Counted from the first letter of the stretch, positions 48,201 to 60,515 are shown. The stretch: DNA of 64,000 nt from Fusarium oxysporum f. sp. lycopersici 4287 (GCF_000149955.1 NC_030990.1:3585482-3649481); one strand, 5' to 3'. The notes: a model not told the origin generated them from the sequence alone. Numbers and translations are program-made.

Positions 48201-49459
48201 ATTTCATACTGAATGTTAATGGTTACGACTCAAACTGGCACACAAGACGTCACCCACCCTGGCTTTGGATCAGAGACAGGGTTCGCTCGTGGGTTCTTTT
48301 CGCTTGGTAGTTAGGTTGCTTGCGCCATCCAAAAAGTCAAGAAATTTGCCGATATTAATTAGATTGACTCTCTCTTCAGGTACAAACTATCGCCCACCAA
48401 CCAACCTCCGAAGCGCCGGATTGACACCCTCCAAAACAATAAAGGAATTGGATTCTGGGGCGAATTCTACTGCAAATCTTAGCAGAAAAAGGATTTTGGG
48501 CCATCTCATCACTGACTTGCTTCACGCCTGGTCCCTGTCACTGCCCACTACAGCGCACTACACTACAGGCTACTCACTACTCAACTCGACTAGACTAACT
48601 AACTAGTGAATGGGGCATCGCTTTTTTCCATCGCCATCCATCTCTCACGACAAGGGTTTCGCTTCATGACATGCGTCGTCCCCGTCTCTGTCTGTACCTT
48701 ACCTTCATCCCTTGCAGCCTCACGGACGAACATAAATCGTCCCCATTCCGAGCTTCACTCCTCCAGATTCTCTTTCAATTCTGTACCAGTTCGGTTCAGA
48801 TCAGCTTGTTCAACAGCTTCACTTGCAACTGGTTCGCTCAGAAGCGCCTCCAAGGATCTTGCACTACTGTCTTAGTGCTTCTTCACTATCATTCCGCGAA
48901 GTTTACCTAGTTTCTTTTTTTCCTGCTCTTCCTAGAAACGGCCATCTCAGAGTGATCCATCTGCCTGGACCACATCCATACCACAGACCACAGGACACAC
49001 AGGTCACACCGCCTACAAGTTACATTCTACTGTACAGCCGCCAACCCAGCCCAGCCCAGCAGGAGGACCCAGAACCCAGGACCCAGGACCCAGGGAATTT
49101 CATCACCATCAATAAAGGAAACCCTAGTCAACCGTCGTGCATGACCCTGGAGAAGAGAGTTAGCCCAGCCCAGCCTGTCTTTTGGAAGAAAAGGAACCCG
49201 GGCCCAGGATCATTCACTGCCCAAGGGACCCCCCAAGACCCAAAGGGACCCATAGTGTACAAGCTGTCCGGTGTTCATCTCCATTCATCGGTTTACCGGT
49301 AGTCTGTTTTGTTCTCTTTTTTTTTTAATTGGAACCCAAGGCGTGGACTTGGGAACGTGGATCCATTCTGTTGCTTCTTCACGCCGGTGGATTCTTTCTT
49401 TATCAGCCGCAAGTCTCGTCAGGTCTTGTCAAAATTAACACTTATTTGCGGTTTTTACA
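45213..49459. other. 4.2 kb divergent intergenic region with pyrimidine-rich leader
   Basis: It separates the minus-strand Zn2Cys6 gene from the plus-strand conserved gene at 49460. No supported coding region is seen; frames such as 48265-48606 or 48823-49302 lack motifs. From about 48600 the plus strand becomes C/T-rich with proline-codon-like repeats, as expected of a long 5' leader. An ACCCAGG tandem triplet is annotated separately. Confidence 0.45.
49043..49094 (+). repeat. short tandem repeats AGCCC and ACCCAGG
   Basis: Three tandem AGCCC-type units are followed by three exact ACCCAGG heptamers (49074-49080, 49081-49087, 49088-49094). The tract lies in the probable 5' leader of the gene starting at 49460. 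Confidence 0.75.
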
Positions 49460-51379
49460 ATGATGAGCCAGTACACTATGGCACAACCAGATCATGCCTA
49501 CAAGTCTTCAACAATGTCGAACAGTCCCTGGAATCCAACTCGCAGGTGAGACAGCATTCCTCCCTCCCTCTGCTGACCGTCTCTGTACGTATGAAAGGAT
49601 CATGGTTGACTAATTCACCGGTAGTTCATTTACCGATCCCTCGGTACATGGCAGTTTCGACAATGGCTTTTACTCAGCACAAAGGTATGGTACTTCTCGG
49701 AACAATACCAGCTCGGACTCATTAGTAACATCGGCCGCTTCAAGTGTCAACTACTCAGCTAGCAACTATAACCTAGCTGGCGGTCTGCCCATTGGTACTG
49801 GCGGCCATATGTCGCGACCCGAGTCAGCCTATCCCGCTGCTCCATCATACGGCGCCCGTCCTGCTTCAGGATCATACGGAAAGCCTGTCGTCCATGGCTC
49901 GTACAAGGGAGCAACCTCTCAGTCCTGGGAGAACCATGATCGATACTCACCTACCGACTCGGTGGACGATATCATCGCATCGCCTAACCTGTCCGACTAT
50001 TCCCTGGAAAATGGGATGAGCAACTCTGCTCCCGGAGGAAAGTCAAAGTCATCTGGCAAAGGTCGATCGCAAAGACGTCCCTCAAACCGTGACGAGTTTG
50101 ACGGTCCTCATCAATTCTTGCAGCGACCACCTCCCGATGTCATTGCTATGCAGGAACGTGAGCTTCCTCACCTGCCTACGAACCTTCATGTCCAAGAGCA
50201 GGACAGTGTTTTGAGCCAGGTCAATGACCGTCTTTCGCAATGGGCATACGATTTCGTTGCCAAGTACCAGTTCCCGATTCCTACTCGCCCAGGACATGAG
50301 ACCTGTTGAGCGACCTCAGGATCGAGAATGGACTGGNNNNNNNNNNNNNNNNNNNNNNNNNNNNNNNNNNNNNNNNNNNNNNNNNNNNNNNNNNNNNNNN
50401 NNNNNNNNNNNNNNNNNNNNNNNNNNNNNNNNNNNNNNNNNNNNNNNNNNNNNNNNNNNNNNNNNNNNNNNNNNNNNNNNNNNNNNNNNNNNNNNNNNNN
50501 NNNNNNNNNNNNNNNNNNNNNNNNNNNNNNNNNNNNNNNNNNNNNNNNNNNNNNNNNNNNNNNNNNNNNNNNNNNNNNNNNNNNNNNNNNNNNNNNNNNN
50601 NNNNNNNNNNNNNNNNNNNNNNNNNNNNNNNNNNNNNNNNNNNNNNNNNNNNNNNNNNNNNNNNNNNNNNNNNNNNNNNNNNNNNNNNNNNNNNNNNNNN
50701 NNNNNNNNNNNNNNNNNNNNNNNNNNNNNNNNNNNNNNNNNNNNNNNNNNNNNNNNNNNNNNNNNNNNNNNNNNNNNNNNNNNNNNNNNNNNNNNNNNNN
50801 NNNNNNNNNNNNNNNNNNNNNNNNNNNNNNNNNNNNNNNNNNNNNNNNNNNNNNNNNNNNNNNNNNNNNNNNNNNNNNNNNNNNNNNNNNNNNNNNNNNN
50901 NNNNNNNNNNNNNNNNNNNNNNNNNNNNNNNNNNNNNNNNNNNNNNNNNNNNNNNNNNNNNNNNNNNNNNNNNNNNNNNNNNNNNNNNNNNNNNNNNNNN
51001 NNNNNNNNNNNNNNNNNNNNNNNNNNNNNNNNNNNNNNNNNNNNNNNNNNNNNNNNNNNCCACGACTGACTCTAATGATATACGTTATATGCTCTCCTAG
51101 AACAGGAGGCATGATGCCAGTGACGACAACGGCACGAATCAGAAACAGGGATGTGGCCCAGGCAAAAAGGGTTTGGGGCCACAAGCACAATTTGACATTG
51201 TGGACGATAATGTTTATCATATACGGACGATGCTCTCTAGGGGTCATAGGGGGGCGGCGTGCCAGGTTCGCACCAGCCCTTCCCAGCAACCGTCTTTCTG
51301 GTTGGGAGGCTATTGTCTGAGCGTGTTGGAGTTTATTTTATGGCACTTTGTTTTCTCTGGAATTTTGTTTCGCATATGA
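49460..51379 (+). CDS. conserved fungal protein of unknown function, gapped and frame-broken
   Basis: Exon 1 (49460-49545) starts MMSQYTMAQPDHAYKSSTM. A 79 bp intron (49546-49624) leads to exon 2, which is Ser/Tyr/Gly/Asn-rich and probably disordered until a folded stretch near its end (NDRLSQWAYDFVAKYQFPIP). At 50288-50290 a CCC appears one base too long. Removing one C gives TRQDMRPVERPQDREWT and stays open into the N gap at 50337; as written the frame stops at 50307-50309. After the gap an acceptor (CTCCTAG at 51100) opens a frame reading DASDDNGTNQKQG and AQFDIVDDNVYHIRTMLSRG; its stop at 51377-51379 may not be the true end. I recall the RPQDREWT segment from uncharacterised filamentous-fungal proteins but assign no function. 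Confidence 0.65.
50337..51059. other. assembly gap (723 N)
   Basis: A run of N removing the central part of the gene that starts at 49460. Open frames across it are meaningless. Confidence 1.
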
Positions 51380-52978
51380 ACGAGTCATGCTTTTTTCTCG
51401 TGCTTTTTTGTTTCTAGCACATGTTTATACTTATCGTTTTTTAACTCGATTTGAAGAAGAGTGCTCCAATACAGACAGGACTCACGATGATGAAATCACT
51501 GTGTGTTTGAGTTATCAGCGCTGCTTCGAAGAATTCATGGCATATCATGCCTGTCATTTCAACCGTTCGAACCGTTGGTGGCGTTGGGTGACGAGTGTGA
51601 AGGTGGTGGTGTTGGGCATCGGTTGGGTTGGCAAGGATTACGATTTGGGGGGGGTGAAGGCCGTGATGATGATGACCTCTCGGGAGCAAGCTTCTCAACT
51701 CTATTCTCACTGCTGATCATTGGGCATGTATTGGGCGTGTGATCCTAGTGAGGGTTAGGAATCTAGCAAGCGTGGTCTTTGGAGGCTGACGGGCGCTTCG
51801 TGACGAGATGATGGAGACATGGTTTCAGAGACCGCATGTATTACGAATACAATATGAGCCGATATGGTACGTATAATCTGGCATTGTTCTTGGCCGTTTC
51901 AGTGAAACCCACCACGTATGAAGGTGTTCTATATTACATCCATAGCATGGTAGCTAGCTCACGAATCATCTTCTTGTCCTAGGGTAGCTAAACATTGTGT
52001 GTCCATTCTGTGTCAGAACTTCAATTCAGATTCATCCAGAACCAACATGGTATATTCATGTGAATCATGGTATTATCGAGATCACTGGAATATGATGAAG
52101 CCTCCGAGGCCACATGTCATCTGATATTGAGGCTCCAATACCATACAATGGCTTGAGGCCTTCATGCTGTGATGCACAAAATCGTACACCAATCGGAGAG
52201 TCACAGACACAGATCGATAATGCTACCATTGCTGCTGTACGATCTTGAATGACAGCTCGCACCTCTATGATAGATTCGCTCGTTCTACTGACCACCTGAC
52301 AGCTTAAGCAAAGAAGACGCACTATCTGCGAAAATACATACAAATCCATCACTTGACTGAGTACTTGTTTGGGAATAGTGCAGCCGAGCATGTGCATAAA
52401 TGACTGGTTGCGATAAGCCTTACCCTGCACTTCGAGATACTTAAAATTGGGTGTAAGCGACATAGAAGATGAAGTACCAGAGCCTCGGTAGCTGTTTGGG
52501 TTTAGCGTGGGAAGTGTTGAGACGTCCGAGTAGGTTGACCGAGAGGGAAAAGTGAAGCAGACGACTTGCCTTCTCTTATTCCTCTTTCTATTTGTTTATT
52601 TGTTTGTTTCTTTCGGTCTGGCTTTGGTAAAAGTGCGATTTTCTTGACTTATATCTTGCGCTCTCTCCCGCGCTGACAAAGTGAAAGTAGTAGTGGACTG
52701 GAGCCTTACGACTACACAACTTGGAGAACTAGGATTCACTGAATATCGACCAAAATCACGACATTTGGCGGGTTCAACATAAGTAGAGGGAAGAAGTGGT
52801 ATCCAATCTCATCTAACGGACTCGATTTAATCATATAAACATCCGATCTCATTGCCTGGACTATTATTCCTTAACGACTCACCTCTGGCCTGGGTATCAC
52901 CAAGCAATATCTACAATCCAAGTTATAACTACCAAACCGACAGTATATATCTCTTGATCTTGTAAAGGACCTATCAAA
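51380..52978. other. 1.6 kb intergenic region upstream of the second Zn2Cys6 gene
   Basis: No gene is supported; frames of about 80-130 codons on both strands (51441-51710, 52065-52463) show no motifs. The last 400 bases look like promoter and leader sequence. Confidence 0.45.
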
Positions 52979-55515
52979 ATGGCTTCCGTACACTCCCGGC
53001 CTTCACCGAACTCCTCATCTTCCTACGAATTCGAGTCTGTCCCCGACGACGAATCATGGCAGTACATCGACTACACAGCAACGGGATCTGGCCCGTCATC
53101 CATCGGTTTTCTTTCTGATCCTGCTAGTGGAAGTCTAGGAAGCTTCGCCATGGTTGGAAATGTCCACGGAACACCATCTCCATTCATGCCAGGCAATACG
53201 CCCTCACCCTATGCTGCCGGCAACACTCCTCCACCATATACCTCTGCGAACAACTCGTCGCCCTTCATGCTTGGAAACACACCTTCGCCAACAGCTGCTT
53301 CTCCCCTATTACTAGAAGAGATGGACCCAAGCGCATTCTTTGCTGCCAATGCCTCTTCATTCCAGCCTCAAGCAAGCAATACCAACACGGACATATTTGC
53401 TTCCACAACAGACGGCGGATTCACTCAACCGCAAGACTTCTTGACACCGCAGCAGTATCTTTTCTCACAGCAAAATACGAACCAATTCCAACCTCAGGGC
53501 TTGAATGGTATGCTGAAGCGGAGGACGGCCTCCCCTCAAGGGCAGGGTACTGATGCTGCTGCAGACATGGCTCTCATGCAAAACTTCACAGCCGACATGT
53601 TCTCGATAGACTCGAACGAACAGGTGCAAGTACCCCAAGTCAACTTTAACATGCAACAGCCACTACAGTCGGATCCCAATGTTCCGTCATGGAACCCTAC
53701 GAACACAAGGGGCAATGATGCTATCTTCATCATGGATGACTTCAACAACTCTCCATCACCCGTGAGCAATTACTCTCCGAGCTCGATGAACAGTTCAAAA
53801 GCAAGCCCCAGCGGTAGCAAGTCTCCGATGTCGATACCGATTCGAAAGGTGAAGGTCGGAAAGGTCGAGAAGAAGAAGAAGGCAGAGCAATCTGGCAAGT
53901 TTGTCATTGTAACTCCTAACTCCATCTCAGCCCATGCTGGTCGCGAAAACCCGTTCGAGTGCTTCGAGGCCATGAACCGGACAAGTCAACGAGGACGTAA
54001 AGGACCTTTGGCAAATGCCACAAAGGAGAATGCGCTGCAAGTTAGAAGACAGGGTGCTTGCTTCTGCTGCCACAGTCGCAAGGTCAAATGCGACCTGGAA
54101 CGTCCGTGCAAGAGCTGCAAGAAACTAATGGTTCAAGTTCCTCAAGTTGTCTGCTGGCAGTTCAGTGACTTCGTAACCATTTTATTTCCGGTATACATTC
54201 GCGGTCATCTGGAAAGCAAAGAGATGGCCAAGTTCACTAAGGAGAACATTGCTGGTTTCCATATTCAGGGGGTAGAGCAGGTGTGCTCTGTCGAACTATT
54301 CTCGGGACCTCGATTCAGCACGGTTTTGGCCATACAAGCCAAATTCTTCACCCCTACCAACGCCGAGGTGCAGAATCATTGGCAGCTACACAACTTGGGA
54401 CAGAACAAGGTTGAGCTGAGGGCCAACAAGGCAGCTAACCTTGGTATCGACCTTGAGAAGTCCGCGGAGAGGGATAACCTCAGGAAACGGACCAAGAGAT
54501 ACATCCAAGACCTCCTGAACGAGCCAGAATTTGTCGCCCAAGTCACAGACAGCATCACAAGCACATATCTGCCGGCAAAACTGCTGCGGATCGTCAAGGA
54601 GTATGCTGACGAGACTGAGGTGAGTGAAACTTTGCGAAACGTATCATTAACCGAGCTGACAGTCATACTATAGTCCCTTATGGTCAAGCGTGCCTTGTCG
54701 ATCTACTGTATGCATTACATCATGACAAGACAGCTCTGCCTCACTCAGCAGACGACCGACTCCCTCCGATCCGTCGGTATGATCGAGCAGGGCCCCAATT
54801 ATGTCACCCCACGAGTCCTCGCACGACAGATCAAGTCCATCGTAGACGAGCTGATGCATCGTGAGGTGCAATCACTATTCGAGCTCTTCAACCGATCTCT
54901 CAAGCCGAAGTCCCGACGCGAGTGGGCACCCTGCACCGCCGCCTTTCTCGTCCTCTGCCTCTTCATGGAGGCTGTAGAGACGGCAGCTGACACGTTTGTG
55001 CTCGCGCAGAACGAAATCAACATGAGGAACTGCGCTAGACCGGAGTACGAAAGAAGCCTTGCGCTAAATACCTGTGCCGAGGTCGAGAACATGCCTTTCA
55101 AGCAGTTCGCTTACCAGTTCCACCAAGTCTATCAGACACACAGCAAGGAGGCCAACTCGAAAGGTTTCAACCCCGTGCTTGACAGCAGCTTTGCCGAAAA
55201 GGGCGAGCTGGACGGACCGGCTGTGAGGTTCTCGGCTCAACTGCGAGAACTATTGTTCGGCGACAGCTGTAAGTGCGACCTCAGACCCTGCTAACGGACT
55301 GACAAGTATTGTTCTGGAAAGAGTCACAAAAGCTAATTATTGTCTGTTTCACCTCAGGGCAAGAGTTGCAGTTTCTAGCAGCCACCGACATGATACCCAA
55401 CACGTCGACTCATCCTTTCCCTATGGATCCGCAGACATTGTACACAGGGCGCCTCGTGGCCAGGTTTCTCATATCGTTCCAGGACGAGAGAAGCATTTTC
55501 GAGGACCTTGTCTGA
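52979..55515 (+). CDS. Zn2Cys6 transcription factor with a long Ser/Asn/Gln-rich N-terminus
   Basis: Exons: 52979-54619, 54674-55268, 55358-55515; 797 residues. The first 350 residues are low-complexity and contain repeats of the GNTPSP type. The zinc cluster begins near residue 360: C-x2-C-x6-C-x5-C-x2-C, then 11 residues to the last cysteine (KSCKKLMVQVPQVVCWQ). That final spacing is longer than the usual 6-8 but still within the known range. The C-terminal half is helical and has conserved-looking blocks (SLMVKRALSIYCMHYIMTRQ, TDMIPNTSTHPFPMD). The last acceptor is taken at 55357, giving FGDSWQELQFLA; a nearer acceptor at 55306 also keeps the frame but would make a 38 bp intron, too short for comfort. 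Nuclear DNA-binding regulator; targets unknown. Confidence 0.85.
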
Positions 55516-58263
55516 ACGAAGGCTATTTGTCCGAGACATGTGCTGACAGAACGGCGAAATATGGCGATCAACGTTGCTTTGAGAGACATGGCGCATGCGA
55601 GGCTTTGCTTGGTATAACGGTTAATGGGACACGAACATCTTGTACTGGGCATTAGATTTCTTGAATGATATGACCGAGGGGACACGCAGACGGCACACGA
55701 GGCTGAAAGAGCTATATGCGTGCATGTGCAGAGTAACAGGAGCGTCTCAGAGTGAGCTCGAGAGAGCATTGTTTCGTTCAAAGCTTATGGTAGTATCAAT
55801 ATGCTCAGCATGGCATGGCATGACATTACATAACATGAGCCAACAATATTTCTCATGACGGGCAAGACATTGCGTGTAACGCCGATACTTCGTGCAGCGT
55901 CCGACGCCCTGCCTCGAGTCACTCGTCACTCAAAAACATGTGAAAATACAAGACATTTGTTCACGTTGAATAGGCAAGGTAGTTTAGATATGTTTGCCCG
56001 ATTTTAGTCCTGATGCCACACTGCTTCTATGGTATCAGGGTGGAGCGGACCGGTTGTCTAGACCGTGGTTTTAATCTCCCACTACGAACGATAAAAATAA
56101 AGTTGACACACATGCGCATTGAAAGCGCGAGGTGTAGGCAATTCGTGGGTGCCGCTGAGCGGACTTGAGGAACAATGAAAGAAAATGCTGTAGAGATAGG
56201 TAAGTCGTAAAGCAAAGTATGAGCAGTAGCTACAGTGAGACATCGTCACACCAAACCAGCCTCGAAAAACAAACTGTCAAACGCGGACCCTTTTTAGCTC
56301 TTTTGCTCAGAGCAGTGTCTCGTCATTAGGGCGTTCAACAGCTTTCGGGGAGGACTGCATTTGCATGAATGTCAAGTCCGAAACTGAGACTTGATGAGAA
56401 CTGAACACAGAACGGGCACTTCATCGGCGTTGACCGTGAGCGAGTGAGAGCAAGAGGAATTGAATCCGAGGATATCACATCGGAAATGGCAAAAGTTGCC
56501 TTTGAACCTCGGAGAGGCGAAGCTGAGGCCAAACAAAAAAAAAGAGGCGTTGTTGTAGAAGTTGGGATTGAATTAATGTGAGGCGAAGAGTTTTTAAAGA
56601 GGTAGGTCGTGGTAGGGGGACCCAGGTCCACAATGCACGTGACACGAGACAAGCCTGTGCTGGAGCTAAGCTATACCTTGTCCCGGTCGTGAAATCGCTG
56701 TTGACTTTTTCTCTTCTCTCCTCTTTACACTTTTTACGCACGATAAAATCAACCGGCCTCGATGTCTTTACACTCGGAGTCGGTCATATTCAGTGCAAGA
56801 GGGACAGGGTCATCTTTTGCTGTCATACTGCGTCAAGAGACACGTTTCAATTGTCTCTCCGACCCGGCAGAAGCTCCGATACGTCAATTATTTATTTATT
56901 TATTCATCTATCAACTGAACTCTTGCCGCCACACAGCAAATGCATAATCTCAAACGAGACTGGTATAGGACCTTCGTGTATTGTGTGTCGAAGATCCTGC
57001 GCCTTGAAGGATCAACACCAGGCACTTGTTGATCCCGGAACCACCACATTTTTGTGTCTCCTGTGCCTCGCTGCTTTTAGTGTCGGCTACATGATGTCTG
57101 CCTAAGGTTATCTTGAGCCGGCATGGTTCATTCGAGAAGTACATACCTCAAACCAGCTCTCCGACTGGCCACAAGATACGCATTGCTCACGAGCCTGGAC
57201 GTAAATTATTCGGGAGCTTAAGCTCCATAACTGTAGCTATCCGTCGCTGTGTCCAAACGGCTGTAGGCGCTCTAAAAGCGTTGGATCCAGCCCCATGGGA
57301 CCAATCATTTTTAACGATATACTTGATCCTGTCTCAACAGATCCAATACAACCTCCACGTTACCCTTGTACCTGCACTTCTTCTCAAAGCAAAGGTTGAT
57401 GGCCAAACCCCTGCGCACAGAATCCATCTCTTCGTGCCGCGAGCGTTACATGGTTTGCGCAACGTGAGCCCATTGACGAAGCAAGAGAACTCGACATAGG
57501 GTTGGACAGAGTCCAACTATGCCTGCGGAATGACATTAGTCTGAGGACATCGCCAAGCTTAGGGTTGACATCGAGTTGTTCCAGTTTAGGGTCAACTCGG
57601 CTATGCCTTGATGGTGGCTCTTGAACACGAGATTCAGTCAACTTGAACAGGAATACGAGTTTATAACTGGACATCGAAACCGTTTCACTGCTCTCGAACT
57701 GGCCTCGCTGTCCTACAGTTCCCGTCAGTATATGCACAGAATCCATATTCGGATATCTTTGACTCCTGAACCGTCTCTTGTCCAACAACAGCTGTTTCCA
57801 CAATAGGCAACGGAGCGTCGACTTACAGTACGGCCTTGTCTTGTCTTCTTGCTTCAGAGGTTAAGCAAGCGGTAACTTGCATTCGGCGAATGTAGTCGAA
57901 GTGGAAAGCTGACGACAACATGGCGCAAAGGAACAACCTTGAGCAACAATGGATCGCTTCATTTTAGGGGGTTGTACAGCTTGTAGCGCCCCGAGGTCCT
58001 CTTTGATACTTCGTCAGGACAGTCTTATTGTTGTTGAACTTCTTCTGACAAACTAATGATGGAGGCAATGTGTTTGTCCAACACAAGTCAAGTATAAGAG
58101 GCTGGATTTACCCCGTGGATTGCTTCTCTTCTTCCCAACTCATCAAGACAATTTGTACACAACTGTAAACAAACTTGGCTTCTGCATTCACTTCCCGCAA
58201 GTTCTCTTTAACACAAAGTCAAAGCCCCTTCAAATTTCTCCAACAAACATCATTGAAGCACCC
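55516..58263. other. 2.7 kb intergenic region
   Basis: No coding region is supported. Open frames near 56335-57105 and 57113-57803 overlap on opposite strands without motifs. A TTATTTATTTATTTATTC run lies at about 56888-56906. The right end is the promoter of the small spliced gene. Confidence 0.45.
58093..58098 (+). promoter_or_regulatory. TATA box candidate of the small spliced gene
   Basis: TATAAG lies 171 bases before the ATG at 58264, within AGTATAAGAGG. It is followed by a C/T-rich start-site-like stretch (CTTCTCTTCTTCCCAACTC) and an A-rich leader. The arrangement resembles inducible, strongly expressed fungal genes. Confidence 0.5.
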
Positions 58264-58550
58264 ATGGCTGTTTCTACCGAACACGTTGTTTGCGCCAACT
58301 TTGGGAGAACACCTCCGCCTCCTCCTCCCACTCCCAGCCCCTGGCCCAGGGACCCCGGTGAGTTGAAGATTTCTTCCTGTTTTCTCTTGCTTGTCCCGCG
58401 GTGTCCTGGATAATGGCTCACATATTATGTGGTTGAACGCCTTCCGCCGTGTCATGGTATCGCTGCAGCGAATACTTGTTCATGCTGCAGAATCAGTGTT
58501 TCTCCGATTGGGCATATTGCTAATACAAACCTACAGGTAATGGAAAGTAA
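58264..58550 (+). CDS. candidate 35-residue proline-rich protein, spliced
   Basis: Exon 1 (58264-58357) encodes MAVSTEHVVCANFGR, then a proline stretch and SPWPRDP. A GTGAGT donor at 58358 and a TTGCTAATAC branch with CTACAG acceptor (58536) join it to a short exon 2 encoding NGK and a stop at 58550. The intron is 179 bp. Support comes from the start context (CACCCATGG), a TATA box, a clean leader and consensus splice signals; unspliced reading gives a different, longer and less tidy tail. No signal peptide is present. Function is unknown. It could also be a non-coding transcript with an incidental small frame. Confidence 0.5.
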
Positions 58551-59702
58551 TTTCCTAGCCATTCGCTATGCATTGGGTACTATATTACAATCCATAGCGT
58601 AGAGGAGGAACCGCGATGGCCTGATACGGAGTATACGAAGGGAGTGGAGTGACGGCCAGATTGATGAGGAGATATCGAAGACTGGGGCGGTGGTCAATCC
58701 TTCATTTCTGTAACTTGCTTTATTTGCTTTCATAGATGATACATTGCACGGTACTGTTGCCTTCAGCCATTTTTCTTGTGCATATTATGCGTAATAGCAA
58801 ACCGCGCTGTGTGCTCTGACAGGGCTTGTGCAGACCAACATCATACTATGGTGTATCCCAACAGTATGACTCGAGACTCGAGAAGCTAGAACAGAGAACA
58901 GTGGAATATGCCGCGACGAATAGAGCTCTGAATGCCGCCGTTGTGGCGGAGGATTAAAGTAAAGAGTTCGAAATTGAGGACGTTGATCGTACGAGCGCGG
59001 TAACACTGTTGTAAAGGCATATCGGGTGTTTTTGAGAGAATCAGTTCATAATCTGTGCAAGAAAGAGGCTTGGTTACTAGAGCTTGCTGTCAATGCCTAT
59101 GCACCAGTTCTGTAACCGTGAAGCAGGATATGAGACATACCAATTGCTTATCGTTCAATATGATGACGCTCAGAAGAACGGTGTGTCGATGACTGCAGGA
59201 TATTGAGTTACAAGTGAGTTTGTTTTGTTGGAGTTGGTTTGGAGAAAGAAAACAGCGTATGTTGTGTATGGGTTCGTACGCTCAGAGGTCGTGATTTCCC
59301 GGATGGTTGTTCCTAAGGGCACAACGAAGGTACGACTACAAGTGCGACCTGCCGATTCTAGGTACTGAGGCCTTGTCTGAGGGAGTTTTAAGAATGGAAC
59401 TTAATGCTTGACTTAGATCGCAATTATGAATATGCCTAGGTATGCTAGATGGATATCAAATCTCCACGGTTCTCCTGCTCCTAATTTTACCTACCTACCT
59501 TTCTATGCACTCCACCCATTGTACACTACATCCAAATTCCTGTGCATCACTAAAACGATCGAAAGCAAAGATTACCTCCTCTTCGCTTAACCCTACCTTC
59601 AACGAGCCGTCAGTTCCGCCCGGATCCGTACGGCCTGGAACCGGATCGTCTGCCGTGTACCCAGCATTGCGCGACTCCAGCTGTTTTGAGCTGGGAAGAA
59701 GG
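58551..59702. other. intergenic, 3' flank of the small gene and leader of the membrane protein
   Basis: No supported gene. An in-frame ATG at 59442 could extend the next protein, but the sequence between 59442 and 59702 reads more like a leader. Confidence 0.4.
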
Positions 59703-60281
59703 ATGCCCGACGCTAAGCGATCTGTTGACTCGGCTAGGTTGGAAATCATACTCATCGCCATTGTGGTCTTCGTACTCGTCTTGTTCCTCGCTGTCTTCAT
59801 CGTAATTGGCGCCGGGTACAGAACACCTCGAGGGACTCGAGATGCTAAGAACGGACAGCGTGAGACGCACTGGAATATGTTGCACCAGGCAGATCAAGGA
59901 GATGGAACATATCATGACCATGAGGCTTCATTCATCAAGAGTGTCCGAAGGCGAAGCCAGTCTTTGGCTGAAGAGCTCCGCTTGGAGCTGATTAACCTAA
60001 AACGCAACCTATCTTTACTTACAACCCCCTCAAGGAGCCGGCTGGAAAACACAAACACAAGCGGAGCGCGAAGATTTAGCATTGACCAGTTACTGAGATT
60101 GTCCACGAATAGCTCAGAATTAGTCACAGACTGTGAGAGCTGCTTTGAGTACCTGGACTCCCCGCTGTCCGCAACAGGAAGGGACGAGGACGCTATGGGG
60201 ACACAGAGAAGGCAGATTCGACCAACGATGAACGCAGCAACATATGAGGAGGCGCAACAGTGGGACAGCCCCTTGTTGTAG
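59703..60281 (+). CDS. small single-pass membrane protein
   Basis: From the ATG at 59703 the product is 192 residues; the frame is open from 59442, which would give 279. Near the N-terminus lies one strongly hydrophobic helix (LEIILIAIVVFVLVLFLAVF) ending IVIGAGYRTPRG. It is followed by a polar, probably cytoplasmic tail with a basic amphipathic stretch (FIKSVRRRSQSLAEELRLEL). The short N-terminal flank MPDAKRSVDSAR suggests an N-out or signal-anchor topology. No intron is needed. I do not recognise the family; the open frame, the helix and the conserved-looking tail argue that it is real. Confidence 0.6.
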   Translation: MPDAKRSVDSARLEIILIAIVVFVLVLFLAVFIVIGAGYRTPRGTRDAKNGQRETHWNMLHQADQGDGTYHDHEASFIKSVRRRSQSLAEELRLELINLKRNLSLLTTPSRSRLENTNTSGARRFSIDQLLRLSTNSSELVTDCESCFEYLDSPLSATGRDEDAMGTQRRQIRPTMNAATYEEAQQWDSPLL

Positions 60282-60515
60282 ACTACAGGGACAACGAGGA
60301 TGAAGACTGGTGAAAGGTCAGGAATGGCAGGTTGTTGTACATGATACCTCTATTGAATCTGAAAAACCCATCCTACTCTGACATTGGCTCTCCGTGAAGC
60401 CCGCGGCAAAGTTCCCTGTGTCATCCCTTAACACATCGCCATTTTCTGGTGTGTTTGTTGCTGGTACAAAATAAACGGCTCGTCTCTCTTTATTGGCGCC
60501 CACCACTGTGATACC
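60282..60515. other. short spacer between convergent membrane-protein and Mic10 genes
   Basis: Only 234 bases separate the two stop codons; it must hold both terminator regions. Nothing distinct is seen. Confidence 0.6.

Noticed and set aside
50186..51320. Very long open frames across the second N gap
   Set aside because: They consist mainly of untranslated N; only the flanks carry information.
55307..55515. Alternative last exon of the second Zn2Cys6 gene (38 bp intron)
   Set aside because: Frame is kept, but 38 bp is below usual fungal intron size and the acceptor at 55357 has a better pyrimidine tract and branch point.
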